A stretch of 64,000 nt of DNA, from NCBI RefSeq assembly GCF_011602085.1, contig NZ_JAAONY010000001.1:1116001-1180000 (forward strand), in the 5' to 3' direction. The notes beneath the pieces were generated by a model. The model did no database searches and was not told where the DNA came from. It was given only the letters and a program-made list of their open reading frames with translations. Numbering within the stretch: the first letter of the stretch is position 1; each line of letters begins with the position of its first letter. Made by a program: the position numbers and the translations under genes. Shown here in pieces: positions 52,557 through 62,171 of the stretch. The DNA comes from Pseudoteredinibacter isoporae (GTDB lineage: Bacteria; Pseudomonadota; Gammaproteobacteria; Pseudomonadales; Cellvibrionaceae).

Positions 52557-54185
52557 ATGCTCGGTAAAATGATGGATTTTCAATTAACGATTCCCGCTGT
52601 CATGCGCCATGCGCGCAAAATTCACGGCGAAGCCGAAATCGTTTCCAAATTGGCTGATGGCAGTTTGCATCGTTATCGCTATGTTGATGCCTTCGATCGT
52701 GTGGCCAAACTGGCGGGTGCGTTAAAAAAACTGGGTGTCGAACAGGGTGATGTTATCGGCACTCTGGCCTGGAACAGTTATCGCCATTTTGAGTTGTATT
52801 ATGGGGTTCCTGGTATCGGCGCGATCTGCCACACAATCAATCCCCGCCTTTCCGATGAGCAATTTGATTTTGTTTTAAATGATGCTCGTGACCAGTGGAT
52901 TTTTGTTGACCCGGATTTCCTGCCCTTAATGGCTCGTCTGCAAGACAAATTCAAAACCGTAAAAGGTTACATCGTGCTCTGTGATGAGGCGGATATGCCT
53001 GAGCACAATCTGCAAAATGTGTACTGCTATGAAAGTTTGTTGGCAGAACAATCCGTGCAGTTTGATTGGCCGGAACTGGAAGAAAACCTGGCCTGCGGCA
53101 TTTGTTATACCTCGGGTACTACGGGCAATCCAAAGGGGGTGGTGTACAGCCATCGCTCAACGGTATTGATCAGCCTAACTGCCAACACCAGCAGCTCCGT
53201 CGGCATGCAGCCGGAAGATTCTCTATTGGCGGTTGTGCCCATGTTCCATGTGAATGCCTGGAATATTCCTTACGCGGGTGCCATGGCTGGCGCGAAGATG
53301 GTGTTCCCCGGACGTTTCATGGGTGATGGCCAGGCACTGGCGGAACTGATGAATGAAGAGCGCGTGCGTTTCGCATCCGGTGTGCCGACAGTGTGGTTGG
53401 CCTTGCTGCAACACCTGCGCGAAAACAACACCAAATTGGAAACGGTTGAACGCTTGATGGTGGGTGGTGCTGCAACGCCAGTTGCCATGATGAAAGCGTT
53501 TGAAGAAGAGCAGGGCATCTTTATGCAGCAGGGCTGGGGCATGACGGAAACCAGCCCCCTCGGCACCATGAACATGCCAACCCCGAGCATGGAAAAGCTC
53601 GACAAAGAAGCGCAGTTCGAATTACGCAAAACCGTTGGCCGCCCAACGTTTGGTATTGAGGTTCGCATTGTTGATGATGCGCTGAATGAACTCCCCTGGG
53701 ATGGTAAAACTCCGGGTTCTTTCCAGGTACGTGGCCCCTGGGTGTGTTCTCAATATCTTGGCATTGAGCAATCCGATGCTCATACCGAAGATGACTGGTT
53801 CGATACCGGCGACATCGCCGTGATTGATAAGCAGGGTTACGTTTCCATCACCGATCGCAGCAAAGACGTGATCAAATCCGGCGGCGAATGGATCAGCTCT
53901 GCGGATTTGGAAAATGCCGTTATGGCTCACGACAGTGTGTTGGAAGCGGCCGCAATAGGTGTATATCACCCGAAGTGGTCTGAGCGCCCGCTGTTGATCG
54001 TGGTGACCAAACCCGGTGTGGAAGTCAGCGAAGAAGAGTTAAAAACGTTCCTGGCCACTCAGGTCACGCGCTGGTGGATTCCGGAAACCATTTTATTTAC
54101 CACCGAGTTACCGCACACCGCGACCGGAAAGGTCAGCAAAAAAGATCTGCGCGAACAGTATCGCGATTTTTCATATCAGGAATAA
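52557..54185 (+). CDS. Medium/long-chain acyl-CoA synthetase (AMP-forming ligase)
   Basis: A 542-residue ANL-superfamily ligase that activates a carboxylic acid to its CoA thioester through an acyl-AMP. The P-loop YTSGTTGNPKGVVYSHR (about 180-196), GWGMTETSPLGT (about 322), DWFDTGDIAVID (about 413), and the end TATGKVSKKDLRE with the catalytic Lys are all intact. It resembles FadD-type and DmdB-like ligases. It probably activates the product of the oxygenase steps for beta-oxidation. Confidence 0.92.
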   Translation: MLGKMMDFQLTIPAVMRHARKIHGEAEIVSKLADGSLHRYRYVDAFDRVAKLAGALKKLGVEQGDVIGTLAWNSYRHFELYYGVPGIGAICHTINPRLSDEQFDFVLNDARDQWIFVDPDFLPLMARLQDKFKTVKGYIVLCDEADMPEHNLQNVYCYESLLAEQSVQFDWPELEENLACGICYTSGTTGNPKGVVYSHRSTVLISLTANTSSSVGMQPEDSLLAVVPMFHVNAWNIPYAGAMAGAKMVFPGRFMGDGQALAELMNEERVRFASGVPTVWLALLQHLRENNTKLETVERLMVGGAATPVAMMKAFEEEQGIFMQQGWGMTETSPLGTMNMPTPSMEKLDKEAQFELRKTVGRPTFGIEVRIVDDALNELPWDGKTPGSFQVRGPWVCSQYLGIEQSDAHTEDDWFDTGDIAVIDKQGYVSITDRSKDVIKSGGEWISSADLENAVMAHDSVLEAAAIGVYHPKWSERPLLIVVTKPGVEVSEEELKTFLATQVTRWWIPETILFTTELPHTATGKVSKKDLREQYRDFSYQE

Positions 54186-54192
54186 AACCGAA

Positions 54193-56313
54193 ATGTCTGA
54201 AGTGAATCACTATGTTGATTATCGCCGGGAAGGTGGCATTGCTTTCTTAAGCATGTGTCATGCTCCGGTGAATACCTTGAGTTATGAGCTGCGTTGCGCC
54301 ATCGATCATTATCTGGATGTTGCGGAACAGGATCAGGAGGTGAAAGCCCTGGTACTGCGTTCAGAGTTGTCGGCGTTTTCAGCCGGTGCCGACATCAGCG
54401 AATTTGGAACGGAAAAATCCTTCGCCGAACCCAGCTTGCCTGCGTTGTGCGATCGTATTGACCGATTCCCGAAATGGGTGATCGCAGAAGTCGCCGGTTA
54501 TGCGCTTGGTGGCGGTTTGGAATTGGCCCTGGCGGCGGACAAACGCATCGCCACCCGGGGGAGCAAGCTGGGCTTGCCGGAAGTCAATCTGGGTATTTTA
54601 CCGGGTGCGGGCGGCACTCAGCGATTGCCCCGATTGATTGCACCAAGTCTCGCGGCAAGAATGATGTGTGATGGTAAGCCCATTTCATCGGAGCAGGCTC
54701 TGGATTTGGGTCTGGTTAATGCCCTGCTGGCATCTTCCGAGCATTCCGAAGCGGCTATTCATCAACTGTTGAAAGAATGTGAAGCGGGTACTCCTGACAA
54801 TATGTTTGAGCAGGATTATTCCTTAAGTCGCGAAGAAGAAACGGCTTTACTTGAATATCAGGCGCAACAGGCGCGTCGCTGGACCGGTTTGAAATCGCCC
54901 CAGGCGATTATCGAAGCCGTTCAGCGAGGCATGAAAAGCTCGCTTGAGGATGCTTTGGCCTTGGAGCGCAAACTTTTCAATGATTGTGCGGCGAGTCCTC
55001 AGGCCAGAGCCTTGCAGCATGCGTTTTTTGCCGAAAAAGACGCTCTGAAGGTTCCGGGCATAAACCGCGACGATGCCCGCCTGGCGATTCAGGAGGTGGC
55101 CATCATTGGTTCGGGTTTGATGGGCTGTGGTATTGCCATCAACTTTTTATTGGCGGGTATTCCAACTCGCTTATTGGATGTAAACAGCGAGGCGCTTGAA
55201 AAAGCCCGGGCTTATATTCAAAAAACCATTGAATCCGGTCGTGATAAAGGCCGCATCAGTGCGCAGATTTGCGAGCAGGCAATGGCTGCACTGTCCACGG
55301 CCAGTGATTATGAAGACATTGCCAATGCCGATCTGGTGATCGAGGCGGTGTTCGAGGATTTGACGGTTAAGCAATCGGTATTTAAAGAGCTGAATCGTCA
55401 CTGCAAAGCCGAAGCTATTCTGGCTAGTAATACCTCAACATTGGATTTGAATGCGATTGCGGATGTTTGCGCCCGCCCTGAAAACGTCATTGGCCTGCAT
55501 TTTTTCAGTCCGGCAAACATTATGAAATTGCTGGAAGTTGTGCGCACCGAGCGAACCTCTGAGCCGGTGTTGGCGACCTGCCTTAAGTTGGCGAAGAAAA
55601 TTAACAAAGTCGCAGTAACCGTTGGGGTGTGTTACGGCTTTGTCGGCAATCGCATGGTTGCGCCGTATTCTCGCGAGGCGTTCCGCATGGTGTTGGAAGG
55701 CGCAAGCCCAAGTCAGGTGGATTCTGCCCTGCGCGAATTCGGTATGGCAATGGGCCCAATTGAAATGGCTGATATGGCGGGCATTGATGTGGGTTGCATG
55801 GCAGCCTTGGCCAATCAGCATGAGTGGCAGGGTGAAGAAAGCTATCAGGCTCTGCAGTTTGCTTTGCGTGAACAAGGAAGGTTAGGCCAGAAAACATCGG
55901 CTGGCGTTTATCGTTATGACGGTGGGAAAAAACAGGAAGACCCTGAAGTTCTGGCATTGGCAAAAGAGATTGCTCAGTCCCAGGGTATTGAGCAAAGAAA
56001 TATTTCCAAGGAAGAAATTATTCAACGCTGTATTTTCAGTTTAGCCAATGAGGGCTTTCGAATTCTTGAGGAGGGCATTGCCCTGCGTTCAGGGGATATC
56101 GATGTTATTTACCTGAATGGTTATGGCTTTCCGCGTTGGCGAGGTGGCCCGATGCAATACGCCGACGAAACCGGTTTGCAAAATGTATTGCAAGGCCTCG
56201 AAAACCTTCAAAAAAATCTGGGTGCCTACGGCGAACGTTGGTTCGCGGCCGCACCGCTGCTGAAAGAGCTGGCACAAGCCAATCGCAGCGCCAAATCATT
56301 TTCTAACGTTTAG
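54193..56313 (+). CDS. Bifunctional enoyl-CoA hydratase / 3-hydroxyacyl-CoA dehydrogenase (FadJ-like)
   Basis: A 706-residue two-domain beta-oxidation enzyme. The hydratase domain (1-190) keeps [18 protein letters not shown] and [21 protein letters not shown] with both catalytic glutamates. The dehydrogenase domain (about 295-700) has the NAD motif [21 protein letters not shown] and [16 protein letters not shown] with the catalytic His. It hydrates enoyl-CoA and oxidises the 3-hydroxyacyl-CoA. It starts 7 bp after the ligase gene and is followed by the thiolase gene 10 bp later. Confidence 0.95.
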   Translation: MSEVNHYVDYRREGGIAFLSMCHAPVNTLSYELRCAIDHYLDVAEQDQEVKALVLRSELSAFSAGADISEFGTEKSFAEPSLPALCDRIDRFPKWVIAEVAGYALGGGLELALAADKRIATRGSKLGLPEVNLGILPGAGGTQRLPRLIAPSLAARMMCDGKPISSEQALDLGLVNALLASSEHSEAAIHQLLKECEAGTPDNMFEQDYSLSREEETALLEYQAQQARRWTGLKSPQAIIEAVQRGMKSSLEDALALERKLFNDCAASPQARALQHAFFAEKDALKVPGINRDDARLAIQEVAIIGSGLMGCGIAINFLLAGIPTRLLDVNSEALEKARAYIQKTIESGRDKGRISAQICEQAMAALSTASDYEDIANADLVIEAVFEDLTVKQSVFKELNRHCKAEAILASNTSTLDLNAIADVCARPENVIGLHFFSPANIMKLLEVVRTERTSEPVLATCLKLAKKINKVAVTVGVCYGFVGNRMVAPYSREAFRMVLEGASPSQVDSALREFGMAMGPIEMADMAGIDVGCMAALANQHEWQGEESYQALQFALREQGRLGQKTSAGVYRYDGGKKQEDPEVLALAKEIAQSQGIEQRNISKEEIIQRCIFSLANEGFRILEEGIALRSGDIDVIYLNGYGFPRWRGGPMQYADETGLQNVLQGLENLQKNLGAYGERWFAAAPLLKELAQANRSAKSFSNV

Positions 56314-56323
56314 GAGTTCAAGC

Positions 56324-57514
56324 ATGAGCCAACGTGAAGCTTATATTGTTTCTACCGCACGTACCCCGATCGCCAAAGCGTTTCGTGGTGCATTTAACAT
56401 CACCAAGTCTCCGAGCTTGTCTGCCTTTGCGATCAAGGCTGCTGTAGAGCGTAGTGGCGTGGATGCTGCACGCTTTGATGATTTGGTCATGGGGACTTCT
56501 TTGCAAGCCGGAACGGCAGGTATGAACCTGGGGCGCATGGCGGCGCTGGCATCCGGTTTGCCGTTGACGGTTTCTGGTCAGTCAATTGATCGTCAATGTT
56601 CTTCCGGTTTGATGTCCGTAGCGATAGCAGCAAAACAAATCGTCGTCGACAAAATGGAAGCTGTGGTAGCTGCTGGTCATGAGCATATTTCCATGGTTCA
56701 AACACCCGCTTTCGACTGGATCATGAAGGAAAAAGACGAAACCGTACTGGCCAACTCCGATACGGCCTATATGCCGATGCTGCAAACCGCCGAGTACATT
56801 TGTAAAAAATACAATATTTCCCGTGAGTCCCAGGATGAGTACGCCTTGTTGTCCCAGCAGCGCACCGCGGCCGCCCAGGCAGCGGGTGCTTTTGATCAGG
56901 AAATTGTTCCGGTAACGACGACCAAGGCGGTGTTCAATAAAGTCACTAAGGAAACCAGTTTTGCTGAAGTTACCTTGGAGCAGGACGAAGGCAATCGCCC
57001 CGAAACGACATTGGAAAGCTTGCAGGCTTTAAATCCGGTTGTAGAGGGCGGCTTTATTACTGCGGGCAACGCTTCACAGCTTTCCGACGGCGCGGCGGCT
57101 TGTGTCTTGGTCTCCAGTGATCTGGCGGTGCGCGAAAACCTGGAACCGCTGGGCGTTTATCGCGGCATGATGGTGGCAGGTCTTGAGCCGGAAGAAATGG
57201 GCATCGGCCCTATTTATGCTGTTCCGAAACTATTGAAAGCGCATGGCTTAACCGTTGACGATATTGGTTTGTGGGAGTTGAACGAAGCCTTTGCCTGCCA
57301 GGTGATTTACAGCGCCGAAAAGCTTGGCATTCCATTGGAAAAACTCAACGTTAACGGCGGCGGCATTTCCATTGGCCACCCCTATGGCATGACCGGTACG
57401 CGTCTGGTAGGCCATGCGCTGATTGAAGGTAAGCGCCGAGGTGCTCGCTATGTGGTGGTGACCATGTGTGTTGGTGGCGGTATGGGTGCGGCCGGTTTGT
57501 TTGAAGTGTTGTAA
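56324..57514 (+). CDS. Acetyl-CoA C-acyltransferase (thiolase)
   Basis: A 396-residue degradative thiolase with all catalytic elements: nucleophile in [10 protein letters not shown] (Cys about 91), His in [17 protein letters not shown], and the second cysteine in [13 protein letters not shown]. It performs the final thiolytic cleavage of a 3-ketoacyl-CoA and so completes the cycle with the FadJ-like and dehydrogenase gene products. This operon therefore holds one complete and one incomplete thiolase. Confidence 0.95.
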   Translation: MSQREAYIVSTARTPIAKAFRGAFNITKSPSLSAFAIKAAVERSGVDAARFDDLVMGTSLQAGTAGMNLGRMAALASGLPLTVSGQSIDRQCSSGLMSVAIAAKQIVVDKMEAVVAAGHEHISMVQTPAFDWIMKEKDETVLANSDTAYMPMLQTAEYICKKYNISRESQDEYALLSQQRTAAAQAAGAFDQEIVPVTTTKAVFNKVTKETSFAEVTLEQDEGNRPETTLESLQALNPVVEGGFITAGNASQLSDGAAACVLVSSDLAVRENLEPLGVYRGMMVAGLEPEEMGIGPIYAVPKLLKAHGLTVDDIGLWELNEAFACQVIYSAEKLGIPLEKLNVNGGGISIGHPYGMTGTRLVGHALIEGKRRGARYVVVTMCVGGGMGAAGLFEVL

Positions 57515-57592
57515 GGCTTGCCGTTGTTCGCTTTGAAAAAAGCACGCGATAAAGCCGCAACAAAAGATATTCGTTTTTGAGAGATTATTATT

Positions 57593-59371
57593 GTGACTCA
57601 GTATCACGTACCTTATGACAGCATTCGCTTTGCCTTTGAGCAGGTGATGGATATTCCAAATAGCTATTCGCCGGATTTGGATATGGATTTTATCACCGCC
57701 GTTTGGGGGGAAGCCGGTCGCTTTGCGGAGGAGCAGTTGGCGCCTTTAAATCAGAGTGGCGATGAGCAAGGCTGTCAGTGGCAAGACGGTGAAGTGAGCA
57801 CCCCAAAGGGCTTTAAGGCGGCTTACCAGCAGTTTGTTGAAAATGGTTGGCCAGCTTTGGCCCAACCAGAAGAGTTGGGTGGTCAGGCTTTGCCCATGAG
57901 CTTGCAGTTTTCGCTCTATGAAATGCTGGTCAGTGCCAATCTGGCCTGGACTCTGTACCCAACCATTACCTGGGGAGCGGTAACGACCTTAAAAACCCAC
58001 GGTACGGAATCTCAAAAAGCCGATTATCTACCTGAATTAGTCAGCGGCCGCTGGCAGGGTACTATGTGCCTGACCGAGGCGCACTGTGGTTCGGATCTTG
58101 GTTTGTTGAAAACCAAAGCGGTTGTCAACGACGATGGCAGTTACTCACTGAGTGGCAGTAAAATTTTTATTTCCTCCGGTGAGCACGATATGGTCGACAA
58201 TGTTGTGCACATCACCCTGGCACGCATCGAAAGTGCCCCAGAGGGAGTGCGTGGCATCTCGCTGTTTCTGGTGCCGAAGTTTTTGCCGAACGAGAACGGC
58301 GAATTCAATCAGCGCAATTCCGTGGCTTGCGGTTCTATCGAACACAAGATGGGCATTCATGGTAATGCGACTTGTGTGATCAATTTTGATGGCGCGAAAG
58401 GTTTTCTGATCGGTGAGCCTAATCGTGGTCTTGCCAATATGTTCACTTTTATCAATGAGTCCCGGGTGGATGTGTGCTTGCAAGCCCAGGGACAAATTGA
58501 AAAATCCTTTCAGAATGCCCTGGCCTATGCCAAAGAACGTTTGCAAATGAAGGCGAGCCCCCGCTTTAACGATCAGAAAGCGGCTGACCCAATTATCGCT
58601 CACCCGGAAATTCGCCGATTACTGCTTACCCAGCAGGCTTTTTCAGAGGCCTCAAGAATGATGTCTTATGAGTTGGCGGCCAAGGTAGATCGTCTCCATG
58701 ATGGTGGAGAGCTTGCTGCATCGGCTCAAGCCGCGTTGGCTTTTCTAACACCCATTGCCAAAGGTTTTATTACCGAGGTGGCGATGGAAGCCACCAGTCA
58801 TGGTGTGCAGGTTCTGGGTGGCCATGGTTTTATCCAGGAATACGGCATGGAGCAGCTCTACCGCGATGTTCGCATTACGGCCATCTATGAAGGTACAACG
58901 GCGATTCAGGGCATCGACCTGATCTCGCGCAAAATCATCGCGGATCAACAACAGCAGTTAAATCTTTTTATTCAACAGATTCAGGATAACTGCGAACAGG
59001 CATTGACTCTGGATAATCAACGCTTGCACCAAAGCGCTCGACAGATTGCCCAATCGGTTCAGGATTGGCAGCGTTTAAACAGGGAATGCTTGCCGACGTT
59101 CAGTGAAGACATGGCTGAAGTCAATGCCGCCGCCAGTGAATACCTGATGTATTGTGGATATATCGTGGCGGCCCACTATCTATTACGTGCAGCTTGTGCT
59201 GCTGAAGCCTATTCAGGTTCGGATTACAGTGCAGACTTTCTTCAGCAAAAAACGGCGTTGCTGGAGTTTTATGTCGCACGCATTCTGCCGAGAACCCAGT
59301 CCCTGGCGACATCTATTGTGTCGGGTAATGCGGCGATTGCGGATTACTATCTGCAAGGCCTTGGCAACTAA
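57593..59371 (+). CDS. Acyl-CoA dehydrogenase with extra C-terminal domain (DmdC-like)
   Basis: A 592-residue flavoprotein. Landmarks: WGGVTT-type substrate region (TITWGAVTTLKTHG), LTEAHCGSDLGLLKT (FAD contact), SGSKIFISSGEHD, and VLGGHGFIQEYGMEQLYRDVRITAIYEGTTAIQ, whose Glu is the likely catalytic base. The extra C-terminal domain of about 120 residues is as in 3-methylmercaptopropionyl-CoA dehydrogenase and related enzymes, but that name alone does not fix the substrate. The start is GTG after a 78-bp gap from the thiolase gene, so a secondary promoter is possible. Confidence 0.92.
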   Translation: MTQYHVPYDSIRFAFEQVMDIPNSYSPDLDMDFITAVWGEAGRFAEEQLAPLNQSGDEQGCQWQDGEVSTPKGFKAAYQQFVENGWPALAQPEELGGQALPMSLQFSLYEMLVSANLAWTLYPTITWGAVTTLKTHGTESQKADYLPELVSGRWQGTMCLTEAHCGSDLGLLKTKAVVNDDGSYSLSGSKIFISSGEHDMVDNVVHITLARIESAPEGVRGISLFLVPKFLPNENGEFNQRNSVACGSIEHKMGIHGNATCVINFDGAKGFLIGEPNRGLANMFTFINESRVDVCLQAQGQIEKSFQNALAYAKERLQMKASPRFNDQKAADPIIAHPEIRRLLLTQQAFSEASRMMSYELAAKVDRLHDGGELAASAQAALAFLTPIAKGFITEVAMEATSHGVQVLGGHGFIQEYGMEQLYRDVRITAIYEGTTAIQGIDLISRKIIADQQQQLNLFIQQIQDNCEQALTLDNQRLHQSARQIAQSVQDWQRLNRECLPTFSEDMAEVNAAASEYLMYCGYIVAAHYLLRAACAAEAYSGSDYSADFLQQKTALLEFYVARILPRTQSLATSIVSGNAAIADYYLQGLGN

Positions 59372-59384
59372 ACCGGACTGATTC

Positions 59385-59921
59385 ATGTCAAGCAGAAAAC
59401 GATCACATACCCGGAATATTCAAGTGCAGGCCTATGAGCGCGATGATGGCTTGTGGGATATTGAAGCGCATTTAACCGACAAAAAATACTTTGATCTGAG
59501 TACGCCCGACAGGGAATTAATCGGCAGTGATGATTATCTTCACAATATGTTTCTGCGGATCAGTATTGATCTGGAGATGACCATTCGCGAAGTGGAAACG
59601 GGCATGACAGATACCCCCTACCAACGTTGCCCGCAGGTGTTGCCCAATTATCAGCGTTTGCTTGGTGTTGTGATTGGGCCTGGCTGGCAGCGTGAAGTTA
59701 AACAGCGCCTGGGTGGCGTGGAAGGGTGCACGCATTTGCGCGAACTGCTGGGGCCTATGGCAACGGTGGCGTACCAGGCCATTACCGATGCGGTGTATCG
59801 CCCGGTTGATTACCGGGAAAATCCCCAGGTATTTAAGCCCCTGTTGGATAGCTGTCACGGTTTGAACAGCAGCGGCGATGTCATTCCCAGGCTATGGCCG
59901 GACTTTATTGAAAAGAATTAG
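59385..59921 (+). CDS. DUF2889 protein
   Basis: A 178-residue protein of the DUF2889 family: RSHTRNIQVQAYERDDGLWDIEAHLTDKK at the N-terminus and GCTHLRELLGPMATVAYQAI in the second half are typical. No function is known, but such genes recur in clusters for CoA-dependent breakdown of aromatic, terpenoid and steroid compounds. It lies 13 bp after the dehydrogenase gene and 12 bp before the first NTF2-like gene, so it belongs to the operon. Confidence 0.88.
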   Translation: MSSRKRSHTRNIQVQAYERDDGLWDIEAHLTDKKYFDLSTPDRELIGSDDYLHNMFLRISIDLEMTIREVETGMTDTPYQRCPQVLPNYQRLLGVVIGPGWQREVKQRLGGVEGCTHLRELLGPMATVAYQAITDAVYRPVDYRENPQVFKPLLDSCHGLNSSGDVIPRLWPDFIEKN

Positions 59922-59933
59922 AGGATAACAACA

Positions 59934-60317
59934 ATGACTGACGTATTGATTCAAACTCGTTTGCAATTGCTCAAAGACTTTGCCCAGGCTTGGAACGATC
60001 ATGATATCGACGCCCTGATGGCATGCATGGCTGAGGGGTGTCGTTTCGACAGTTCTGCCGGTGCAGATGTCTTTGGCAAGCGCGCTGAGGGCGTGGAAGC
60101 AGTAAAAGCAAGCTATGAAGCTATTTTTACGGTGTTCCCTGATGCCAAATGGAATGAAGATAGCCACTTTGTGGCCGGTGATCGGGGTGTTTCAGAATGG
60201 CGATTTACCGGCACAAAAGCGGATGGCAGCTCGGTAAACCTGATGGGTTGCGATCTCTTTGTTTTTGAAGGCGATAAGATTCTGGTTAAAGATTCCTATC
60301 GTAAAAATCCTGCTTGA
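59934..60317 (+). CDS. NTF2-like protein (SnoaL / ketosteroid-isomerase-like)
   Basis: A 127-residue NTF2-fold protein (LKDFAQAWNDHDIDALMACMAEGCRFDSSAG near the N-terminus; WRFTGTKADGSSVNLMGCDLFVFEGDKI in the strands). The family includes ketosteroid isomerases, polyketide cyclases and hydrolases; a catalytic assignment needs a structure. AGGAT lies 8 bp before the ATG. It sits in the beta-oxidation operon and probably acts on the ring or enol form of the unknown substrate. Confidence 0.82.
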   Translation: MTDVLIQTRLQLLKDFAQAWNDHDIDALMACMAEGCRFDSSAGADVFGKRAEGVEAVKASYEAIFTVFPDAKWNEDSHFVAGDRGVSEWRFTGTKADGSSVNLMGCDLFVFEGDKILVKDSYRKNPA

Positions 60318-60330
60318 GTGAGGGCAAAGC

Positions 60331-60702
60331 ATGAGTGCACATGACAAAGAAGCTATTGAGCTGGTTTACAAAACCCTGGTCAAATCCCTGTTGAAAAAAG
60401 ATTTTACAAAAGCCCGAGCGCTCTATGTTGAGCAAGGGGCTTATGTGAAACCCGATGGTGAGTTAACGCAAAACGACGATGAGTTGCATTCAGAGTTGGA
60501 GCGCTTCTCCACCATCATCGCGAATATGAATCTGCTTAAGCGCAGTATTCATATCGTTGATGATACCGCGCTGGTCGTGGTGGCATGGCACTGGGCCGAT
60601 GACCCATCGGATACTCCCGAGCCCCAGCGAGCCATCGATGTGTTGCGAAAATCCGCCTGTGGTGAGTGGCAATTTATTATCGACAATCCGATGGGCTTAT
60701 AG
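60331..60702 (+). CDS. Second NTF2-like protein of the operon
   Basis: A 123-residue protein with the same fold class but low similarity to its neighbour (ELVYKTLVKSLLKKDFTKARALYVEQGAYVKPDGELTQN is the helix-pocket region; IHIVDDTALVVVAWHWADDPSD follows). No catalytic residues can be named with confidence. It begins 13 bp after the first NTF2-like gene and is the last gene of the operon. Its stop overlaps the convergent MATE gene by 6 bp; no terminator is visible between them. Confidence 0.72.
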   Translation: MSAHDKEAIELVYKTLVKSLLKKDFTKARALYVEQGAYVKPDGELTQNDDELHSELERFSTIIANMNLLKRSIHIVDDTALVVVAWHWADDPSDTPEPQRAIDVLRKSACGEWQFIIDNPMGL

Positions 60703-62091
60703 TTGCCCGTGGCGCATTAGTTTGGCAATGCTGTATTTTTTATACAGCAGCACCGCCAGTATCAGGGTGCCGGCTTCAGCCAGGGTAATGCTCAGTACCG
60801 GAGAATACTCCGGTACTAAATAGATAAACACCGCGATAAAGGTCAGGGGCAAAATCAGGCTGCGACTGAGTGCAATAAAGGATGACGCGGCCGCCCGATG
60901 CAGTGCGGTTAAGTAGGCCGATAACGTGATGTTTAAACCATTAAGGATAAACACTGGCCACAGAATATCGGCAAATGCCCGGGCCTGGTCCAGCAGTGGC
61001 TGTTTATCACCTTGGATAAATACGGACATGATGTGCTCAGCGGAACTGAGCAAAATAACACTGAAGGTGATGCCCACGCTGATGCTGGCGCTCAACGCAA
61101 TCAACAGAAAGCGGCGCAGTTGCTGCCATTGTTTTGCGCCGTAACACTGACTGCTGAGTGCTTGCAGGCAATCGGCGATGCTGAAGCTCACCAGCAAACC
61201 GATAAACATGGTGTAGTTCACCAGGCTGAAGGCAGCCAGCCCCTGGGTGCCCAGTTGCTTGATGATCAGCAAGTTAATAATAAAAGCTACGGTGCCGGCG
61301 GACATCTCATTAATAAATTCTGACAGGCCGTTGAAAGAACTCTGAGCGAGACTGGACCAGTTCTTCTGGCGAAATGAGAAGCTCAGAATTCGCTCTTTGT
61401 GCAGGAAATACAGTGACAGCACCAATAAGGCACAAAGTTGAGACAAGCCGGTGGCCAGGGCCGCGCCATAGAGACCGAGGTCGAGTCGTGCGATAAACAG
61501 ATAGTCGAGCCCGACATTTAAAATCGCTGCCGAGATCAGAGCCGCCGATGCCAGAGCAGGCTTCCCCGCAATGCGGACAAAAAAGTACAGGCCGATACTC
61601 ATGGCCTGGACCGGCAAAAAGGGCAGAAGGGTTTTAAAGTAATTGTCGAGCAGGCTCTTCAGGGAGTCATCCGCGCCGAGCAGGCGATATAGGGGCTCGG
61701 CCAGGGTAAAGCTGAGTGCGCAAAACAACAGGGAGACAGCAATCAGAGCCATTAATGCCTTACTGAAAATATTTGAGCTGTCTTGATAATTTTCTTCGCC
61801 AATCCATTTTCCCGCTGATACGGATCCGCCGACGGCCAGCATATAAAAAAGCCCGGCGTACACGGAAAAAATCGGGATCAGCAGATTAATTGCGGCTAAA
61901 GCGGTTTCGCCTTCATAGCGGCCGATAAAGATGCCGTCGACAATCGAAGCGGAGGAAATGGCCAGCAGGCCAATCAGCGAAGGCAGCAGATACTTCAGAA
62001 ACGTTCGGCCAGCGGGTGCGTGACTGACCGTTTGTGATTTGTCGGGCTTCGGTGTGTTGGCTTGATTGGGTGACATAGTATTGATTGTCAT
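60697..62091 (-). CDS. MATE-family efflux transporter
   Basis: A 464-residue inner-membrane protein with 12 hydrophobic helices in two similar halves, as in the MATE (NorM/DinF-like) family. Landmarks: YLLPSLIGLLAISSASIVDGIFIGRYEGETALAAINLL near the N-terminus and QGLAAFSLVNYTMFIG at the start of the second half. It probably exports drugs or other organic cations by Na or H antiport. It is divergent from the long TetR gene with an 80-bp gap, so that TetR protein may regulate it. The upstream start is uncertain (ATG at 62091 or 62076). Confidence 0.88.
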   Translation of the reverse strand: MTINTMSPNQANTPKPDKSQTVSHAPAGRTFLKYLLPSLIGLLAISSASIVDGIFIGRYEGETALAAINLLIPIFSVYAGLFYMLAVGGSVSAGKWIGEENYQDSSNIFSKALMALIAVSLLFCALSFTLAEPLYRLLGADDSLKSLLDNYFKTLLPFLPVQAMSIGLYFFVRIAGKPALASAALISAAILNVGLDYLFIARLDLGLYGAALATGLSQLCALLVLSLYFLHKERILSFSFRQKNWSSLAQSSFNGLSEFINEMSAGTVAFIINLLIIKQLGTQGLAAFSLVNYTMFIGLLVSFSIADCLQALSSQCYGAKQWQQLRRFLLIALSASISVGITFSVILLSSAEHIMSVFIQGDKQPLLDQARAFADILWPVFILNGLNITLSAYLTALHRAAASSFIALSRSLILPLTFIAVFIYLVPEYSPVLSITLAEAGTLILAVLLYKKYSIAKLMRHGQL

Positions 62092-62113
62092 CGTTTATGA
62101 TCAATAATTGTAT

Positions 62114-62131
62114 AATAATACGTTTATTATT
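62114..62131. promoter_or_regulatory. AT-rich palindrome between the MATE and TetR genes
   Basis: AATAATA (62114-62120) and TATTATT (62125-62131) form a perfect inverted repeat with a 4-bp spacer in the middle of the 80-bp divergent gap, a typical place for a TetR operator. Confidence 0.5.
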
Positions 62132-62171
62132 CAATGGATTTGCTACAATTGGGCAAAATTTGGGGGACCCA

